This document shows positions 1-10,897 of a stretch of DNA of 64,000 nucleotides, piece after piece; within the stretch, counting starts at the first letter, position 1, and the number at the start of each line of letters is the position of its first letter. The stretch is from Diospyros lotus (Eukaryota > Streptophyta > Magnoliopsida > Ericales > Ebenaceae), in the NCBI RefSeq assembly GCF_014633365.1, contig NC_068350.1:33471119-33535118 (forward strand). The letters are read 5' to 3'. Below the pieces are notes generated by a model, which worked only from the letters and a program-made list of their open reading frames with translations, had not been told where the DNA came from and did no database searches. The translations under genes were made by a program, and so were the position numbers.

Positions 1-1317
1 CCACCATCCTCCTCTTCCCCACAGTTCCCCTTACCTTCAGGACCTTGCCTGAGGCACGACCCTATAAGGCATGCATAGATATCTCCCCGTCCTCCTCTCT
101 GGCAACTTGCCCTTCCTAGTCCCCTGCTTCCTCAATTCCCACGTCTTCCTCTTCTCCTTCACCCTCCATAGTGAGTTGCAACCTTTTACATTGGTGCCAT
201 GGACCAAACTTTTCTTTGCAACGAAAACAAAGTCTGAGTTGCCTTTTTCTGATCCATGGTTAGGGCCTTTGCTGGAGGGGGAGCGGGTAAGCTCCTCACT
301 GTCCGACCATTCTTCTACCATAATGGATTATTTCCCTTATTAATCACTTCTCCACTGCCATGAGAATTCTCTTCTCTGTACCCCTTAGGTGATAACCAGT
401 GCTTCCTTTCAAATGCCTCTAGGGGCTATCTTGTGCAAGTGAGCCTGCTCTGCTGCTTGCTCGACTAATGTTGGGTATAATGTCTTGATAGTGGGGCGGA
501 TTTGATAATCTTACCCACTAATGAAACTAGACATGAAGTAGGCTTCATCCAATGAGGGGTGGGATAAGGATAGGAGAGATCTGAGCTCTTCAAACCTCAC
601 CTGGTTCTCCTCTATCTTCCCCTTCTGCTTCATCTTATTAAACTCTTCTATGACATCGGTTTTGGTCCTTTCTCCAAAGCACACAGGTCGCTCACAAATT
701 CTGGCCAGCTCCATTCAACCCTCCCTCTACACCAATTTTGGAACCAAGCGTCAGCTATGTCGCCTAAGTGGGCTGCAACCATATTCACCTTCTCCCTTTT
801 TGCCACCCAATATTGGTAGAAGACCCTCTCACACCTCTTGATCCACCATCTAGGCTGATCTCTTTCAAATGCTGGGATGTCCATCCTCGGTGCTGGGGGT
901 GTGGATGGTTCCCTCCAACTCCTCTACCTGACTTCCCTTCCTCTGCCTCCACCCGATCCTCTGTTTCCACCTGATCAGGTGCCCTCTGTCTGCTCCTTGG
1001 TGCCAATAGGATTGGCCTCGATGAAGCTCTAGGAGGGAAATTCGTTGGAAGGTTGGTGTTGGGTTGCCGAGCGAACATGCTCAAGGCATCACTCAACTGC
1101 TCGCTCAATTTGGCGAACTCTTCCCAATTCCATTCATCGCCCTATCTAGATTAGCCACATTTTTTGTTCAGCCCCGACTGATATCTTATTGAGTCTGCCA
1201 AATTCTCATCTCCAACGTCTCCAGGCGGTCGTCCACCTACTCTTGGTTCTCCTGAATCCCCACTTCAATGGCATCCAATCAGGATTCCAATTGCTTCACC
1301 CTCGTGCCCTCAGCCAT
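1..1317 (-). pseudogene. Ty3/gypsy chromovirus-type gag remnant
   Basis: This is the decayed gag of an antisense Ty3/gypsy retrotransposon whose pol lies beyond the window edge. The likely start codon is at 1317, about 75 bases inside the primer-binding site. Reading leftwards, stops and frame changes break it into open pieces (about 785-1108, 648-884, 511-714, 37-321). A recognisable core carries FERDQPRWWIKRCERVF followed by AHLGDIADAWFQ. The same landmarks occur in the gag at 45300-45440 ([24 protein letters not shown]), so the two elements belong to related chromovirus-like families. The distal part (37-321) should hold the zinc knuckle but shows only a degenerate cysteine region. Gag would form the virus-like particle. 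This copy is non-coding as it stands. Confidence 0.85.
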
Positions 1318-1392
1318 CTTTGCCCAACAATGAATTTGAATTCTGGCCGCTCGTCCTGCTTCAATCGCTGCTCAATGCTCTAAATAGATCGC

Positions 1393-1408
1393 CAACTCTG
1401 ATACCAAT
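1393..1408 (-). other. Primer-binding site (initiator tRNA-Met type)
   Basis: Read on the minus strand, TTGGTATCAGAGTTGG directly follows the LTR end. TGGTATCAGAG is the usual plant initiator-Met primer-binding core, and it fixes the LTR boundary and the element's orientation. Confidence 0.8.
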
Positions 1409-1715
1409 TGTCAGTTCTGGGGATTTGACAAGGGGACTCTTCTAGTACTATGGAAGAAAGAGAAAGAAGAATGGCGGGAGAGGGAGAAGAATCGAGAGAG
1501 AGAAGGGGGGGGGGGGAGATCAGTTGTGTGTAATGCTCAGATGATACCGATCCTCCTTGAGTAGCTTTATTTATAGGCTGTTTACAATCTAGAGGGTTCT
1601 AAGTAACTAACTCTATCTTTCTGTTAGTAAACCCAAGTGCCCATGTGCAGCTTAGGTTACTAATTACAATAATGCCCTATGCTACTAATTACAGTGGTGC
1701 CCTTGGGCTGTGACA
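1409..1715 (-). repeat. 5' LTR of the antisense gypsy element
   Basis: About 307 bp with TGTCAC...CTGACA termini on the minus strand. It contains a TATA-like TATAAATA followed by a pyrimidine-rich (minus strand) leader, seen on the plus strand as GA-rich sequence with a G run near 1507-1516. The partner LTR is outside the window, so divergence and target duplication cannot be judged. The 5 bp outside the upstream end are TAGTC on the plus strand. Confidence 0.75.
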
Positions 1716-2735
1716 TAGTCAGTGCTGGAACCTCAGGTTGTTCTATATCTACTACTATGGCAGAAAGGCAATAGTCACACTGATGAACATGATTATCATT
1801 CTTTGCTATAGCTTTAAATCTGCTTGCATTCTCTTCAACAATTTTTGTTCTGGAAATTTTTTCATATGGCCAAAATTTCCACACCTGTGACATTTTATTT
1901 TCTCGTGTCATCATGCTTCACTTTGTGAATGCTCTTCTTGACTGCTTTTGTCTTGTTCAGCACGTTTCTTCAGTTTCAAATTTTTATTGAAGACTTTCTT
2001 TTGTTTTTTGGAAAATAGAGCTTCACTTTTTCCAGAAATGGAAACTTGTGACCTGTGTGGCTAAAGCCTCCTGGTTTGACTACAAATTCTCCAGTTCAAC
2101 AATATTAGGTTGATTTGGCCAACCTTGCGTGGATGTTAAGAAAGGCATATGCTCTTTTATTTCTCTAAATAAACAGTGCTGAGAATGAGCTTCGCTGACA
2201 GGTTCTTCTGGATCTAGTTCTGAAATTTCAGAACATATGCTTGTAACCTTGTGAAAAATACTGAGGAATAATGATTTTGTCTTGTGTGATGTTTACAAGC
2301 TCATTCTCTAGCATTTGAGTCTGGATGTGTTTTTCTTGGTAAAGAGTTTTTTCAAGTCTCTCACATACCAGTGTCAATGTTCCATTGTGTTCCATTAAAT
2401 CCTTGTGGATAGAACTCCTTAAAAGGAACAAAGCCTGTCCACACTTCTTATTCCAGTCTTTTCTTGCTTATTCATTTTCTGGAGTATCAGTTGGAATTTC
2501 TGTTATGCCATCACCAACAATCTCCCAAAGATCTTGACCTTGAAGATAAGCTTGCACACAAAGGTTCCAAATTCCAATATTGGTAATTAGAATGGTTCAT
2601 TTCTCCACCTCAAACTAAGCCAACCCTCCCCTGTTATCCATTCGTTGGCTAAATACTGAAACTGCCAAGAACAAAACTATATCTTCCAAAAGAACACAGC
2701 AGCCCCTCTTCCTAACCAGGCTCTGTTACCATGTC
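1716..2735 (-). pseudogene. Ty1/copia gag (UBN2-type) remnant
   Basis: Minus-strand translation gives a broken copia gag. In order it shows a YQYWNLEPLCVQAYLQGQ-like start, GQDLWEIVGDGI, a segment with CGQALFLLRSSIHKDLMEH, then HIQTQMLENELVNITQ, SEISELDPEEPVSEA and WPNQPNIVELENL. This order matches the UBN2/DUF4219-type gag of plant copia elements. A degenerate Cys/His knuckle follows near 1850-1900. A primer-binding-like TGGTAACAGAGC on the minus strand near 2725-2736 precedes it. Several stops and at least one frameshift make it non-functional. The gypsy LTR abuts it at 1715, so the gypsy element probably inserted into this older copia copy. Confidence 0.75.
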
Positions 2736-2739
2736 AAAC

Positions 2740-3207
2740 TATGGACACCAAAACTTGTACTGGAAACCACACATTTCCTTTGTGTTGGATAATTGAAGTT
2801 ATGCAAGAAAATGAGGAGCAATGAAACTAATTTTCTATTTCTGATTTTTTATCTCACATGAGTTTATACATCAAAGAAGAAATTTAAAGACTGCAAGGAA
2901 GACTCCAAAGACATTAAAACATCCAACTATAACAAACTACTGCTACATATATTATGACCCTTCAAATTCCAAGACACTAATTTAGATCCAACTGTATCTA
3001 ATAAATGGTAGACCAAATGGCAAGGAATCAGCTCAAAATTCAACAGAATCACAATCCACATTGCCTGTTCCAGATTGTGGTTCTTTTGCATCTCGAGATC
3101 ACAAGGAACCTGATCCATATCCCCAAGAATGGGGATCCCAAACGGTGCATGATATAAGTTAAAAACAATTTAAAATCAGGTAATAAGCTTAAAATCAGAA
3201 TCAGTGT
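2740..3207. other. Probable decayed copia LTR, then anonymous AT-rich sequence
   Basis: The sequence just upstream (minus strand) of the copia primer site should be its 5' LTR, ending near 2737. I could not find the other LTR end. No gene is visible. Confidence 0.3.
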
Positions 3208-3482
3208 AGTCAAAGGTGAGAAAGGTACTAGGGTGGTGCAAGGTGCCATGGAAGTGCCTTGCATAGTACCAGGTAAGGCTCCTTTACTCAGGTGCCACAT
3301 AGGTGAGTGCCTCTAATGAGGCATTGAGCACCATCGGAGCTTGCCTAGGCTGGAATGAAGAAAATAGGGGAAAAAGCAAAATGAAAATGAAAGGCTATCA
3401 GCTCTGAAAGTCAGGCGAGCGCTAGGCGACTTAGGCAATGGAGTGTCCTAGCACCTCAAGGCACCTTTCGTCACTGACTACC
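3208..3482. mobile_element. Probable non-autonomous TIR element (MITE-like)
   Basis: The left side reads GTAGTCAAAGGTGAGAAAGG and the reverse complement of the right side reads GTAGTCAGTGACGAAAGGTG. Both are followed by similar GGTGC-rich words, giving imperfect terminal inverted repeats around about 275 bp. The sequence is GC-richer than its surroundings and has no coding potential. The superfamily was not determined and no convincing target duplication was seen. Confidence 0.4.
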
Positions 3483-4550
3483 TTGATTAGATATTTTTCA
3501 AAGAAAATTAGAGAAAAGAAAGCATGCCTACCCCAATTTCTTGTATATTCTATTGCATTTTGAATTATATTCAAACCTGATTTCATTTGCATAGAATTCT
3601 TCAATGCACAAGAAGTATTAGGGCATAAAAAAGAATCTAAACAAAACAGAACAGACCAGCTTTTGTAATAGCAAAGTATCAATCCAACTAATTTTGAGCC
3701 GAGTACAACAGTAAAACATACCACGATGCAAAATAGTGAACCAATTGGCATACTAATTTGACCATGTTCCTGGTAACTATGCTTTTGGTACTACCACTCT
3801 AGATTCATCTCTTTTGAATTATCAAATTAAAAACGAGGGGATTATCATTGCAATTTTTATTAAATATTGTAGCGGGTGGATAAGAGTGATCTTTGATATA
3901 TTGGACAACTTGAAGTAAAGCCCCTTTTAATAAATAACTAACTAAGTGTATTGTCTTTCTGTATAAAATATTCGATAAATTGAAAAATATTAGAGTACTT
4001 ACTGATGTTTCTTGGCTTTAACAACCACAAAATAGAAAAGGGGTTTGATGGAATTATGCCTTATTCTTTGTAGACTACCGTACAACTGCTGGATGATAAA
4101 TTGGGTAGGCTATGATGTCATCCTGCTGCTATCTTCTAAACAAGCTTTTTTTTTTTTTTTCGGTCGATGTAGGATTACTGGTAGTGAAGTTCCAGTAGTG
4201 TATAGTTTTTGTGCAATGATTTTATACCTACCCTGCCCCATTCAGTGAAGAGGGTGGGGCTGGAATTGTTTCATTTCTGACTGTTAAAATGCTCCATTGC
4301 AGCAGAATATGTTTTAAAAGTGAGGACATCAAAAGCCATCTGACGTGCACAACTTTTTGCTACACTGCGTTGCATTTCTCCTCTCTCCCCCCCCCCTTTT
4401 GTCATTAACTACTTATCCTTCTGTTTATTTCATTGCTGAGCATGCTTCCAAAATATCTCAAGTTGATTGGGGTATCACTTGCCATGTTGAACAACTTGCT
4501 TCGAACTGTAATTGTGATTTGACTCTCATTTTTTGTCTGGTGGTTGACAG
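3483..4550. other. Intergenic or intronic sequence
   Basis: AT-rich sequence with no recognised domain. The segment just before 4551 reads as an intron ending in TTGACAG. Earlier exons of the gene ending at 4664 may lie here but were not recognised. Confidence 0.3.
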
Positions 4551-4664
4551 CATCACGCCAAGAACAAAAAATGCTTCGTGTGCAACCAGCCCACTATGGG
4601 CATATTCAACACCGCTCATGAGATAAAGAAAAGGATGGCTGCTGCTGCTGCTGAGGGAAAGTAA
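4551..4664 (+). CDS. Terminal exon of a short zinc-finger (CxxC) protein, unidentified
   Basis: An acceptor (TTGACAG) is followed by 37 codons and a TAA at 4662-4664. The peptide starts [19 protein letters not shown], continues [10 protein letters not shown] and ends in an Ala run and EGK. The CFVC pair resembles half of a zinc-binding site, and the basic, alanine-rich end suggests a small conserved nuclear or RNA-associated protein, but I cannot name the family. The frame is open to the acceptor and the codons look real. The upstream exons were not found. It could be the true 3' end of a gene starting further left, or a pseudogene fragment. Confidence 0.45.
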   Translation, partial: HHAKNKKCFVCNQPTMGIFNTAHEIKKRMAAAAAEGK

Positions 4665-4902
4665 TGCATTTGGCTGACCGACCATAAAATAAGAGCATTT
4701 GGTTGGTAATGCAATTGCATCATGTAGGAGACGGACCGAGAGCGAGCATCTCTTATTTGATCCACACTTGTTGCAAAGGTGCTTTTGTTAACTTTGTACT
4801 CCTGAGATCTATCTTGTCTTGATATAGAAATATTGCATCCATGATCTACCACTGTGCTATTATTGTAAGCATAACCGTTTTCACTTGATAAATTAATATA
4901 TA

Positions 4903-4931
4903 TTTTTTTTTTGGGGGGGGGGGGGGGGGGG
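4903..4931. repeat. T(10)G(19) homopolymer pair
   Basis: Ten T residues (4903-4912) run directly into nineteen G residues (4913-4931). It lies 240 bp downstream of the zinc-finger exon stop. The run length may be unreliable. Confidence 0.9.
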
Positions 4932-6905
4932 TACAAATTCAGGCGTTGTACTTCTCTCTCTCGTCAATGATTTGGGTGTGGAAGCAGTCTTTGCAATGTT
5001 AAAGACATATTTCATTGAGCATCCTTGCTTTTGCTTTTGCCTCTTGGAAGTTTGCACATCATTTTCTTACTTACCAATGGAGAGTAGTTACTAGACTCAC
5101 TTGAGAAATTCTTTATTATTTATGCATGGATATGAACCATCTGATGAGGAGAAGATGCCAATGGACTGAAGGGGTCTCCTGGTTTTAGAGCAGCAGCTTA
5201 TTCAAGATTTACAAGTAAGTAATACATAGTTCACCAAATACTCACGCTCCGGCTCCCACTCCCATATTTATGCGAATTTATGATTTTACCCATAAATTTT
5301 GTACTTGTACTTGGAAAATAATAATAAAGATATATAAGAACAAAAGACTCTCCTTTCCTTTTCTTTTTCTTTCTTCTCCTTTAATGTTTTTGGGTTCAAT
5401 TTGTTGATCATATAATTCTTCATATTCTTCGTAGAGATGTTGATTAGGTGCAGGACCCAAATTTTAAGGCTTGAATTCTCTTCTATGTGGTGGTACAAGT
5501 TATACTTAGGGTGCGTTTGATAGTATAAAATTTTTATAGAAAATGTCCCATCTAAAGAATTAGATTTCATCTTTGTTATTTGACACATTACATTTTTCAT
5601 AGAATTAATTTTCATGGTACAACCATTAAAACATCATTCGACATTTTTTCTATGAAGAGGTAATTTTTATTTTTTATGCAAATTAAAAAATATTTTTTTT
5701 TCAACTAAATGTTATTAAACACTTGAAGAATCCTATGCAATGCAACAGAAATAGAGATTTGAATATAATTTAAAATGTAATAATAAAATGAATACAAGTG
5801 AGTGAGGTGGGTAAATTTTCTTTCTTATATCAACTTCAAATTTCTTTGCTAGTTTAAATTTATTTTTACTGCTTTTGTGCACTATTTGGGATCCCCATCC
5901 CCATCCCCATCCCGTTTTAGGGATCCTAATTGCACTCTTTGCAATCTACAGAACCAAAAGGATTGCAGCTCCCAAATGGAGAGAACCTCCTAGTAACTAT
6001 CTTGAAAACTATATAACTAAAAAGTTAGAAAACTTACTACTCAGTTGGAGAAAATATTTTATAACTAAATATTCATTAACACTTTAGCATTTATTTAAAA
6101 AAAGAAAAAAAAAATTGAGTTGTGGAAAACATTATCGGATGTTGAACTCCAGTTTTACACTAAACATATTCCAACATTTTATGTTTAAAAAATAATAACA
6201 TATATTTCTAAAAAATGTAGAAAACATATATTTTGATTTTTTCAAATTTATAGTATAAATAAACTATAAAGTTGGAAAATTAAAATTATTTTCTATTTTA
6301 TTGGTAAAGATTTAACTACTGAATATAATATAAAATTAGAATTAAAAATTTTAAAATAATGTTTTATATTTTTATAATAATTAAAGATTTAATCCTTTAA
6401 TAAAAGATGAAAAAAAGTAAAATTCAACAGGTGAACAAGTTGTTAGTTTAAAGTATTTAATCATTTAAAAAAATAACAAAGGCATCCATCCAATCCACCA
6501 TTGGTCACAGAAGAAACCAGAAAGAAAGGGATGCCAAAACAAGGGGATGCTTCTACCAATCACACTGTGCTTTCATTTCTTCCGGACTTGTTTTTTGGTA
6601 TAATAAAGGGGTGTGTGATCAATCAAAGAGAGATTAACAACTCAAAAAAAGATCAATTCCTTGGATCCTTTTTTTTTTTTTGAACGGAATAAACAGAAAT
6701 AGAATGAAACTGATTATCGAAATATTTTTCTGGATATATTCTTCAATATGCAGACTATTCATGAAACGTGAAGCAGGGGATTCCGGAAGGAATCGAAGAA
6801 TTTATTGGAATCCTACAAAATCCCCACACCCCATTTTGATGCCACCCTTTGCTTTGCTTTCATAGGGTAGCTGCATGCCTTTTTTAGGTTGTAAACGTAA
6901 TATCA
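4932..6905. other. AT-rich intergenic sequence
   Basis: No gene recognised. The word GGTGCGTTTGATA near 5511 resembles the start of many plant MITEs, but no matching opposite end was found. A small CCCCAT repeat (four units) sits near 5889-5912 between two GGATCC sites. The open frames at 6501-6865 match nothing I recognise. Confidence 0.4.
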
Positions 6906-6913
6906 CCTCTAGG
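6906..6913. repeat. Left flank, probable 8-bp target site duplication
   Basis: CCTCTAGG here compares with CTCTAAGG at 18158-18165. They differ by what looks like one shifted base, consistent with an aged 8-bp hAT duplication around the whole composite. Confidence 0.5.
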
Positions 6914-7304
6914 TAGAGATGGCAAATGGGTGGGCTGGCCCGGCCTACCTCCTGCTTGGCCCACTCATTTGGTGGGCCGGACTGAATTTGGCTCGCGAGG
7001 TAGGTAGATTGGGTTGGGTCGGGCCGGGTAATAGGAATTGGGGCCTGTCATAGCTCTATGGCCCTTAATAAATAGGCTAAGGCGGGTCGGTCCAGGTTGT
7101 GGGTTTATCGGGCCAACTCGTGGGCCTAGCTGTCTGGGTCAATCCGTGAGCCATTGATTTTTAATTTTTTAAATATTTTTTTTTATTTTTTTTCAAATGT
7201 AACAAATATTTTTTAAAATATGTTTATAAGTAATTACAAGTGATTGTCGATTTTGTATTTTTCAATATTCCTTTCCTTAAAGGGCGCTTAACTCCTTCAT
7301 ATGT

Positions 7305-7560
7305 TAAAAATACCTGCAAAAAATTACCATTGGGGTTACCCCCGAGGGCATTGCAATGCTTAAGTTAGTATGGTTTCAATAATAAACATATTAAGTTGCA
7401 AATGAATAATAGGTTATTAAATGACATTAAAAAAATAAACTGATATTTAAGTGTTGACCAACCTCATTGATTCATTCAAACTGTATAAATATCTACGAAG
7501 AATTGCCCTTGGGATTGCTCTCGAGGGCATTCTGAAACTTAAGTTAGTATAGTTTGAAGA
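7305..7560. repeat. Subterminal repeated block of the hAT arm (left)
   Basis: Two copies of a structured block (about 7308-7370 and 7490-7555) share a GGG-rich stretch (CCCCGAGGGCATT / CTCGAGGGCATT) followed by a (C/A)TTAAGTTAGTATAG-like word. The right arm has the inverted counterparts at about 17575-17640 and 17760-17820. They lie between the transposase stop and the outer TIR, where hAT transposase-binding repeats usually occur. A binding role is inference. Confidence 0.45.
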
Positions 7561-7663
7561 ATAAAATAATAAAATCTAAAGTACAAGAAAATAATTGACT
7601 ATTAAAATACATAAAAAAGCTCAAACCAATAATTGCGGGACGCATTCCCTTTAAGAAGAAATA

Positions 7664-9774
7664 TCATTGTGCTATGGATGGCCCTGTACTGTCATTATGT
7701 TTTGATTCGCTAGATTTATTGTACAAATCTATCTTTTGTTCGTCAAATTCAGCATCCAACCAATCCTTAAAGCATATACACCTTTTCAGTGTTTTATGTT
7801 GTAACATTGGTCTCTTTGGGTTGAGCACCTTATTCCTTGTAGAAAAAGCTAACTTTAATGGGACTGTGGACATTGGGGGGGTTAGTAGATTTCAGGCCAT
7901 GGCGGCCAACACCAGATACGTGTGCTGATTTTGACGCCGCCATGACAAAATATCAAATGTATTAATTTAGTCAGTAGAAAATGAAGATTTCCTATTTAAA
8001 TAGGATTCAAATTCGTTAAACCCACTAGATGTTTGTGGATTACCTTTGATTTTTTCGATTTGAGGTATGTGGACCACCCCCATTTTAAGAATATCTTAGA
8101 CTTCCTTTGTGAAGAAGAATTTTCACTACTTGATTTATTACCAAAACGAGATTTATAAAAATTATACATTTCAAAAATTAAATTTTGAACTTTTATTTTT
8201 TTTCTTGTGTCAACCCCCATAGTTGTTTCGTAAAACTCCAAAAAATATTCAACACCTTCCCACTTTTGTGTGGGATCTAATACAACTGCCATAAGATATA
8301 ATAATGATATATTAGTTCAATATTTTCTAATTTTTTTTTCACGAGGGCTATAAATTGTCCATATATATTCGAATCCCTATGTTTTGCAAAACAACTAACA
8401 ATAAGAAATATTTCATGAATAAAAATACGTGCGGTAGGATATTTACAACCAGAAAATGTTTTTGTTGCACTATAAAATGTTTTTAATAAATTGTCCATAT
8501 ATATTTGAACATCTGTTGGAAATCTTCTATATGGTAAGTCAAATCCATTAATAAGTTGTTTCTACTCTCGGGAATGAGATTCACTACTTCGAATTAAAGT
8601 CAAAACACCCCTTATTTTAACTAATGCCTCATTATATATTTGTAGATTATCCTGTACACATAAGTTTAAAATATGACATGCACATCTATTATGAAACAAT
8701 TGTCCGTTTAAAATTAATGAAAGTTCGCGTCTTAGTCGTTCAATTGCAGAGCCATTATTACTCGCATTATTAAATGAGATTGTCATTATTTTATCGCTAA
8801 TATTGTAATTATAATTGGTCTCTCAAATTTTACTTGCAATTAAATTACCTCTATATTGTTCTACTAATTCTATGAATCCAATTATTCTTTTTTGAATTTT
8901 TCATTCTTCATCAATCCAATATATAGTGACGCACATATAGTGGTTATTTGTCATGACACCATACCAAATCTCTGACGTTAATAGCACCCCTCCATTAAAC
9001 GCATTAATTTTATTTCTCAATTATTCTAAATATTCTAGATATAACCTCATCGCTTTATTTTTATAGTCTTTCGTAAAAAATCCCTAGCTGCAAGTTGTAA
9101 TGTATTTTTATAATATCATTTAAACATTGCATCTTCACAAAAAAAAAAAGAGAGTTCAATTTTAATTATTAGTTTTGCTAAGCTAGATTTATTAAGTTCT
9201 CTATGATATAAAAAAATCATACCCTTACCTTATTGTAATTGCGTTTGCGTTATATCCAGGCCACCATCATCATGTTTCAAGGCATGTCTCATCAAGTGTT
9301 CAGTCTCACCCCCTGGTTGGCATGAGTAGTTTTTTTTGTAAAATTTACATAGAGCTCTTTGACCCTTTGCGACTATATTAATAATCTCGAATACCTGCCA
9401 GACATTACTAGTTTTTTGTTGCTTAGAGTTGCGTTGTGAACTGGACGACTCTTCATTTGGTTGTTTTGAGGAGGTTTGACCCTCATTTGGTGATGGTTGC
9501 TCAGTTAGCAGAGGTGGGGGGTTACAAACATTTGCATATCATGATATTGTGATTCGGGAGGTTGTGTTTCTGATTCAGTAAATGATGGGTGTGACCATGC
9601 CCATTGACTGCCACTCCAATCATTAAAAAAATCATAGGGGAGTTGTCCTATTAGGAATGGAATAGAAGGCCGTAGGGGATTTGCAGAAGATGTACTGGCT
9701 CAAGGGGACTTCATGTAAGAAGCATTATGAGGATCATTTCTGCGAGTAGTGAGGGATCGACGAAGGAAAGACAT
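7664..9774 (-). pseudogene. hAT transposase, left copy (broken)
   Basis: The start codon is at 9774 (MSFLRRSLTTRRN...). After a Pro/Ser/Gln-rich N-terminal region comes a BED-type zinc finger near 9290-9420 (GQRALCKFYKKNYSC...EHLMRH, one expected Cys replaced by Tyr). The RNase H-like core follows, with SFNNASNNGSAIERL and FHNRCACHILNLCVQD near 8640-8780. Next are AVVLDPTQKWEGVEYF near 8280 and the hATC dimerisation segment near 7700-7870 (KVLNPKRP...CICFKDWLDAEFDE). The order is that of plant Ac/Tag1/RICESLEEPER-type transposases. It would cut and rejoin the element's ends in the nucleus. Several stops and frameshifts make it inactive. Its inverted partner lies at 12635-17446. Confidence 0.9.
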
Positions 9775-9965
9775 GATTGTAAATGTAGAGTAATGAAACC
9801 AATCAAATATATTGAGACACTAGAAAGTATAGTAATTAGCAAGATAGTAACAACTTATAAAATAGTGTATCAGTATGAGAGTAAGATATTGAAATCAATT
9901 TTTGTGATTGAACAACTTCAACAATCGCTTATTTATAGACGCAAATATTTGAACGTTCTTACGAG

Positions 9966-10215
9966 TTGCAATGAAAATTCAAATTTTGAATTTCAAAGTG
10001 ATCAAAATCATGGGAGCTTAGAAAAGTATTGAAAATTTGATGCCATGATTCCCTAAATCCCTGCCATATTTTCTGCCATCAACAATCATGGAAGCCTATA
10101 AAACTTTTGACAATTGATCACATGCTATGAAAATTGAAACATTGAATTTCAAAGAGAATCACTGTAAAAGCCCATAATTCCCTGTGCACAACAATTCTTT
10201 TCAACTTAAATTATG
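9966..10215. repeat. Direct repeat copy 1 within the left arm
   Basis: About 245 bp, recognisable by TTCAAATTTTGAATTTCAAA, then GATGCCATGATTC and TTTTCAACTTAAAT. It recurs at 10650-10897 in the same orientation, and both copies reappear inverted in the right arm (about 11529-11790 and 12190-12450). It lies upstream of the transposase start. Confidence 0.7.
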
Positions 10216-10649
10216 TTCATTAGTTTTTTTAACAATTTAGATGGTTAATAAAAATATTTTATTATTATGAGCCAAAAAAAATAAGATTTTTTTTTTTTAT
10301 TTAGAAAGTTTTTCAACCACTTATTAATTACGAATATCTCTAAGTCTAAGAAAGTGGTTGAGATAGTTATTTAGTTGTTATTTTTTTTCTATGTATAAAA
10401 CAATCACTTAATAGTAACAATTGTTAGTTTAATAAAAAAATAAAACTACTCAACTGCATCATATGATAAGAAAAATTGACATTTTTTTTGGGAAAGTTCC
10501 TAAACAACATTGCTTTTTTAGTTACAATTTATCAATATGAGAAAATGTTATTTAAAAATTAATCTATATTTTTGCCAAAGCCCATGGTTCCTTGTCATAT
10601 TCTCTGTCATCAAATGCAAGTGGAGTTGAATTATGAGAGTTTAGAAATT

Positions 10650-10897
10650 ACTATAAAAATTCAAACTTTAAATTTCAAAACGATCAGAGTCGTGGGAGCT
10701 TAGAAAACTATTGAAAATTTGATGCCATGATTCATTGAATCCCTGCCATATTCTCTATCATCAATAATCATGGGAACCTAGAAAACTATTGACAATCGAT
10801 CACATGGTATGAAAATTCAAATTTTGAATTTCAAAGAGAATCATTGCAAAAACTCATGATTTCTTAGGTACAACAATTATTTTCAACTTAAATGATC
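10650..10897. repeat. Direct repeat copy 2 within the left arm, ending at the spacer
   Basis: Second copy of the ~245 bp unit. Its distal edge, TTTTCAACTTAAAT, is exactly where inverted symmetry with the right arm stops. Copy 1 also ends in this word, so the unit boundary and the palindrome boundary coincide. Confidence 0.65.

Noticed and set aside
5511..5900. MITE suggested by GGTGCGTTTGATA
   Set aside because: No matching inverted terminus or target duplication within several hundred bases.
6501..6865. Adjacent open frames that looked like organelle-derived sequence
   Set aside because: No chloroplast or mitochondrial gene could be recognised in the translation.
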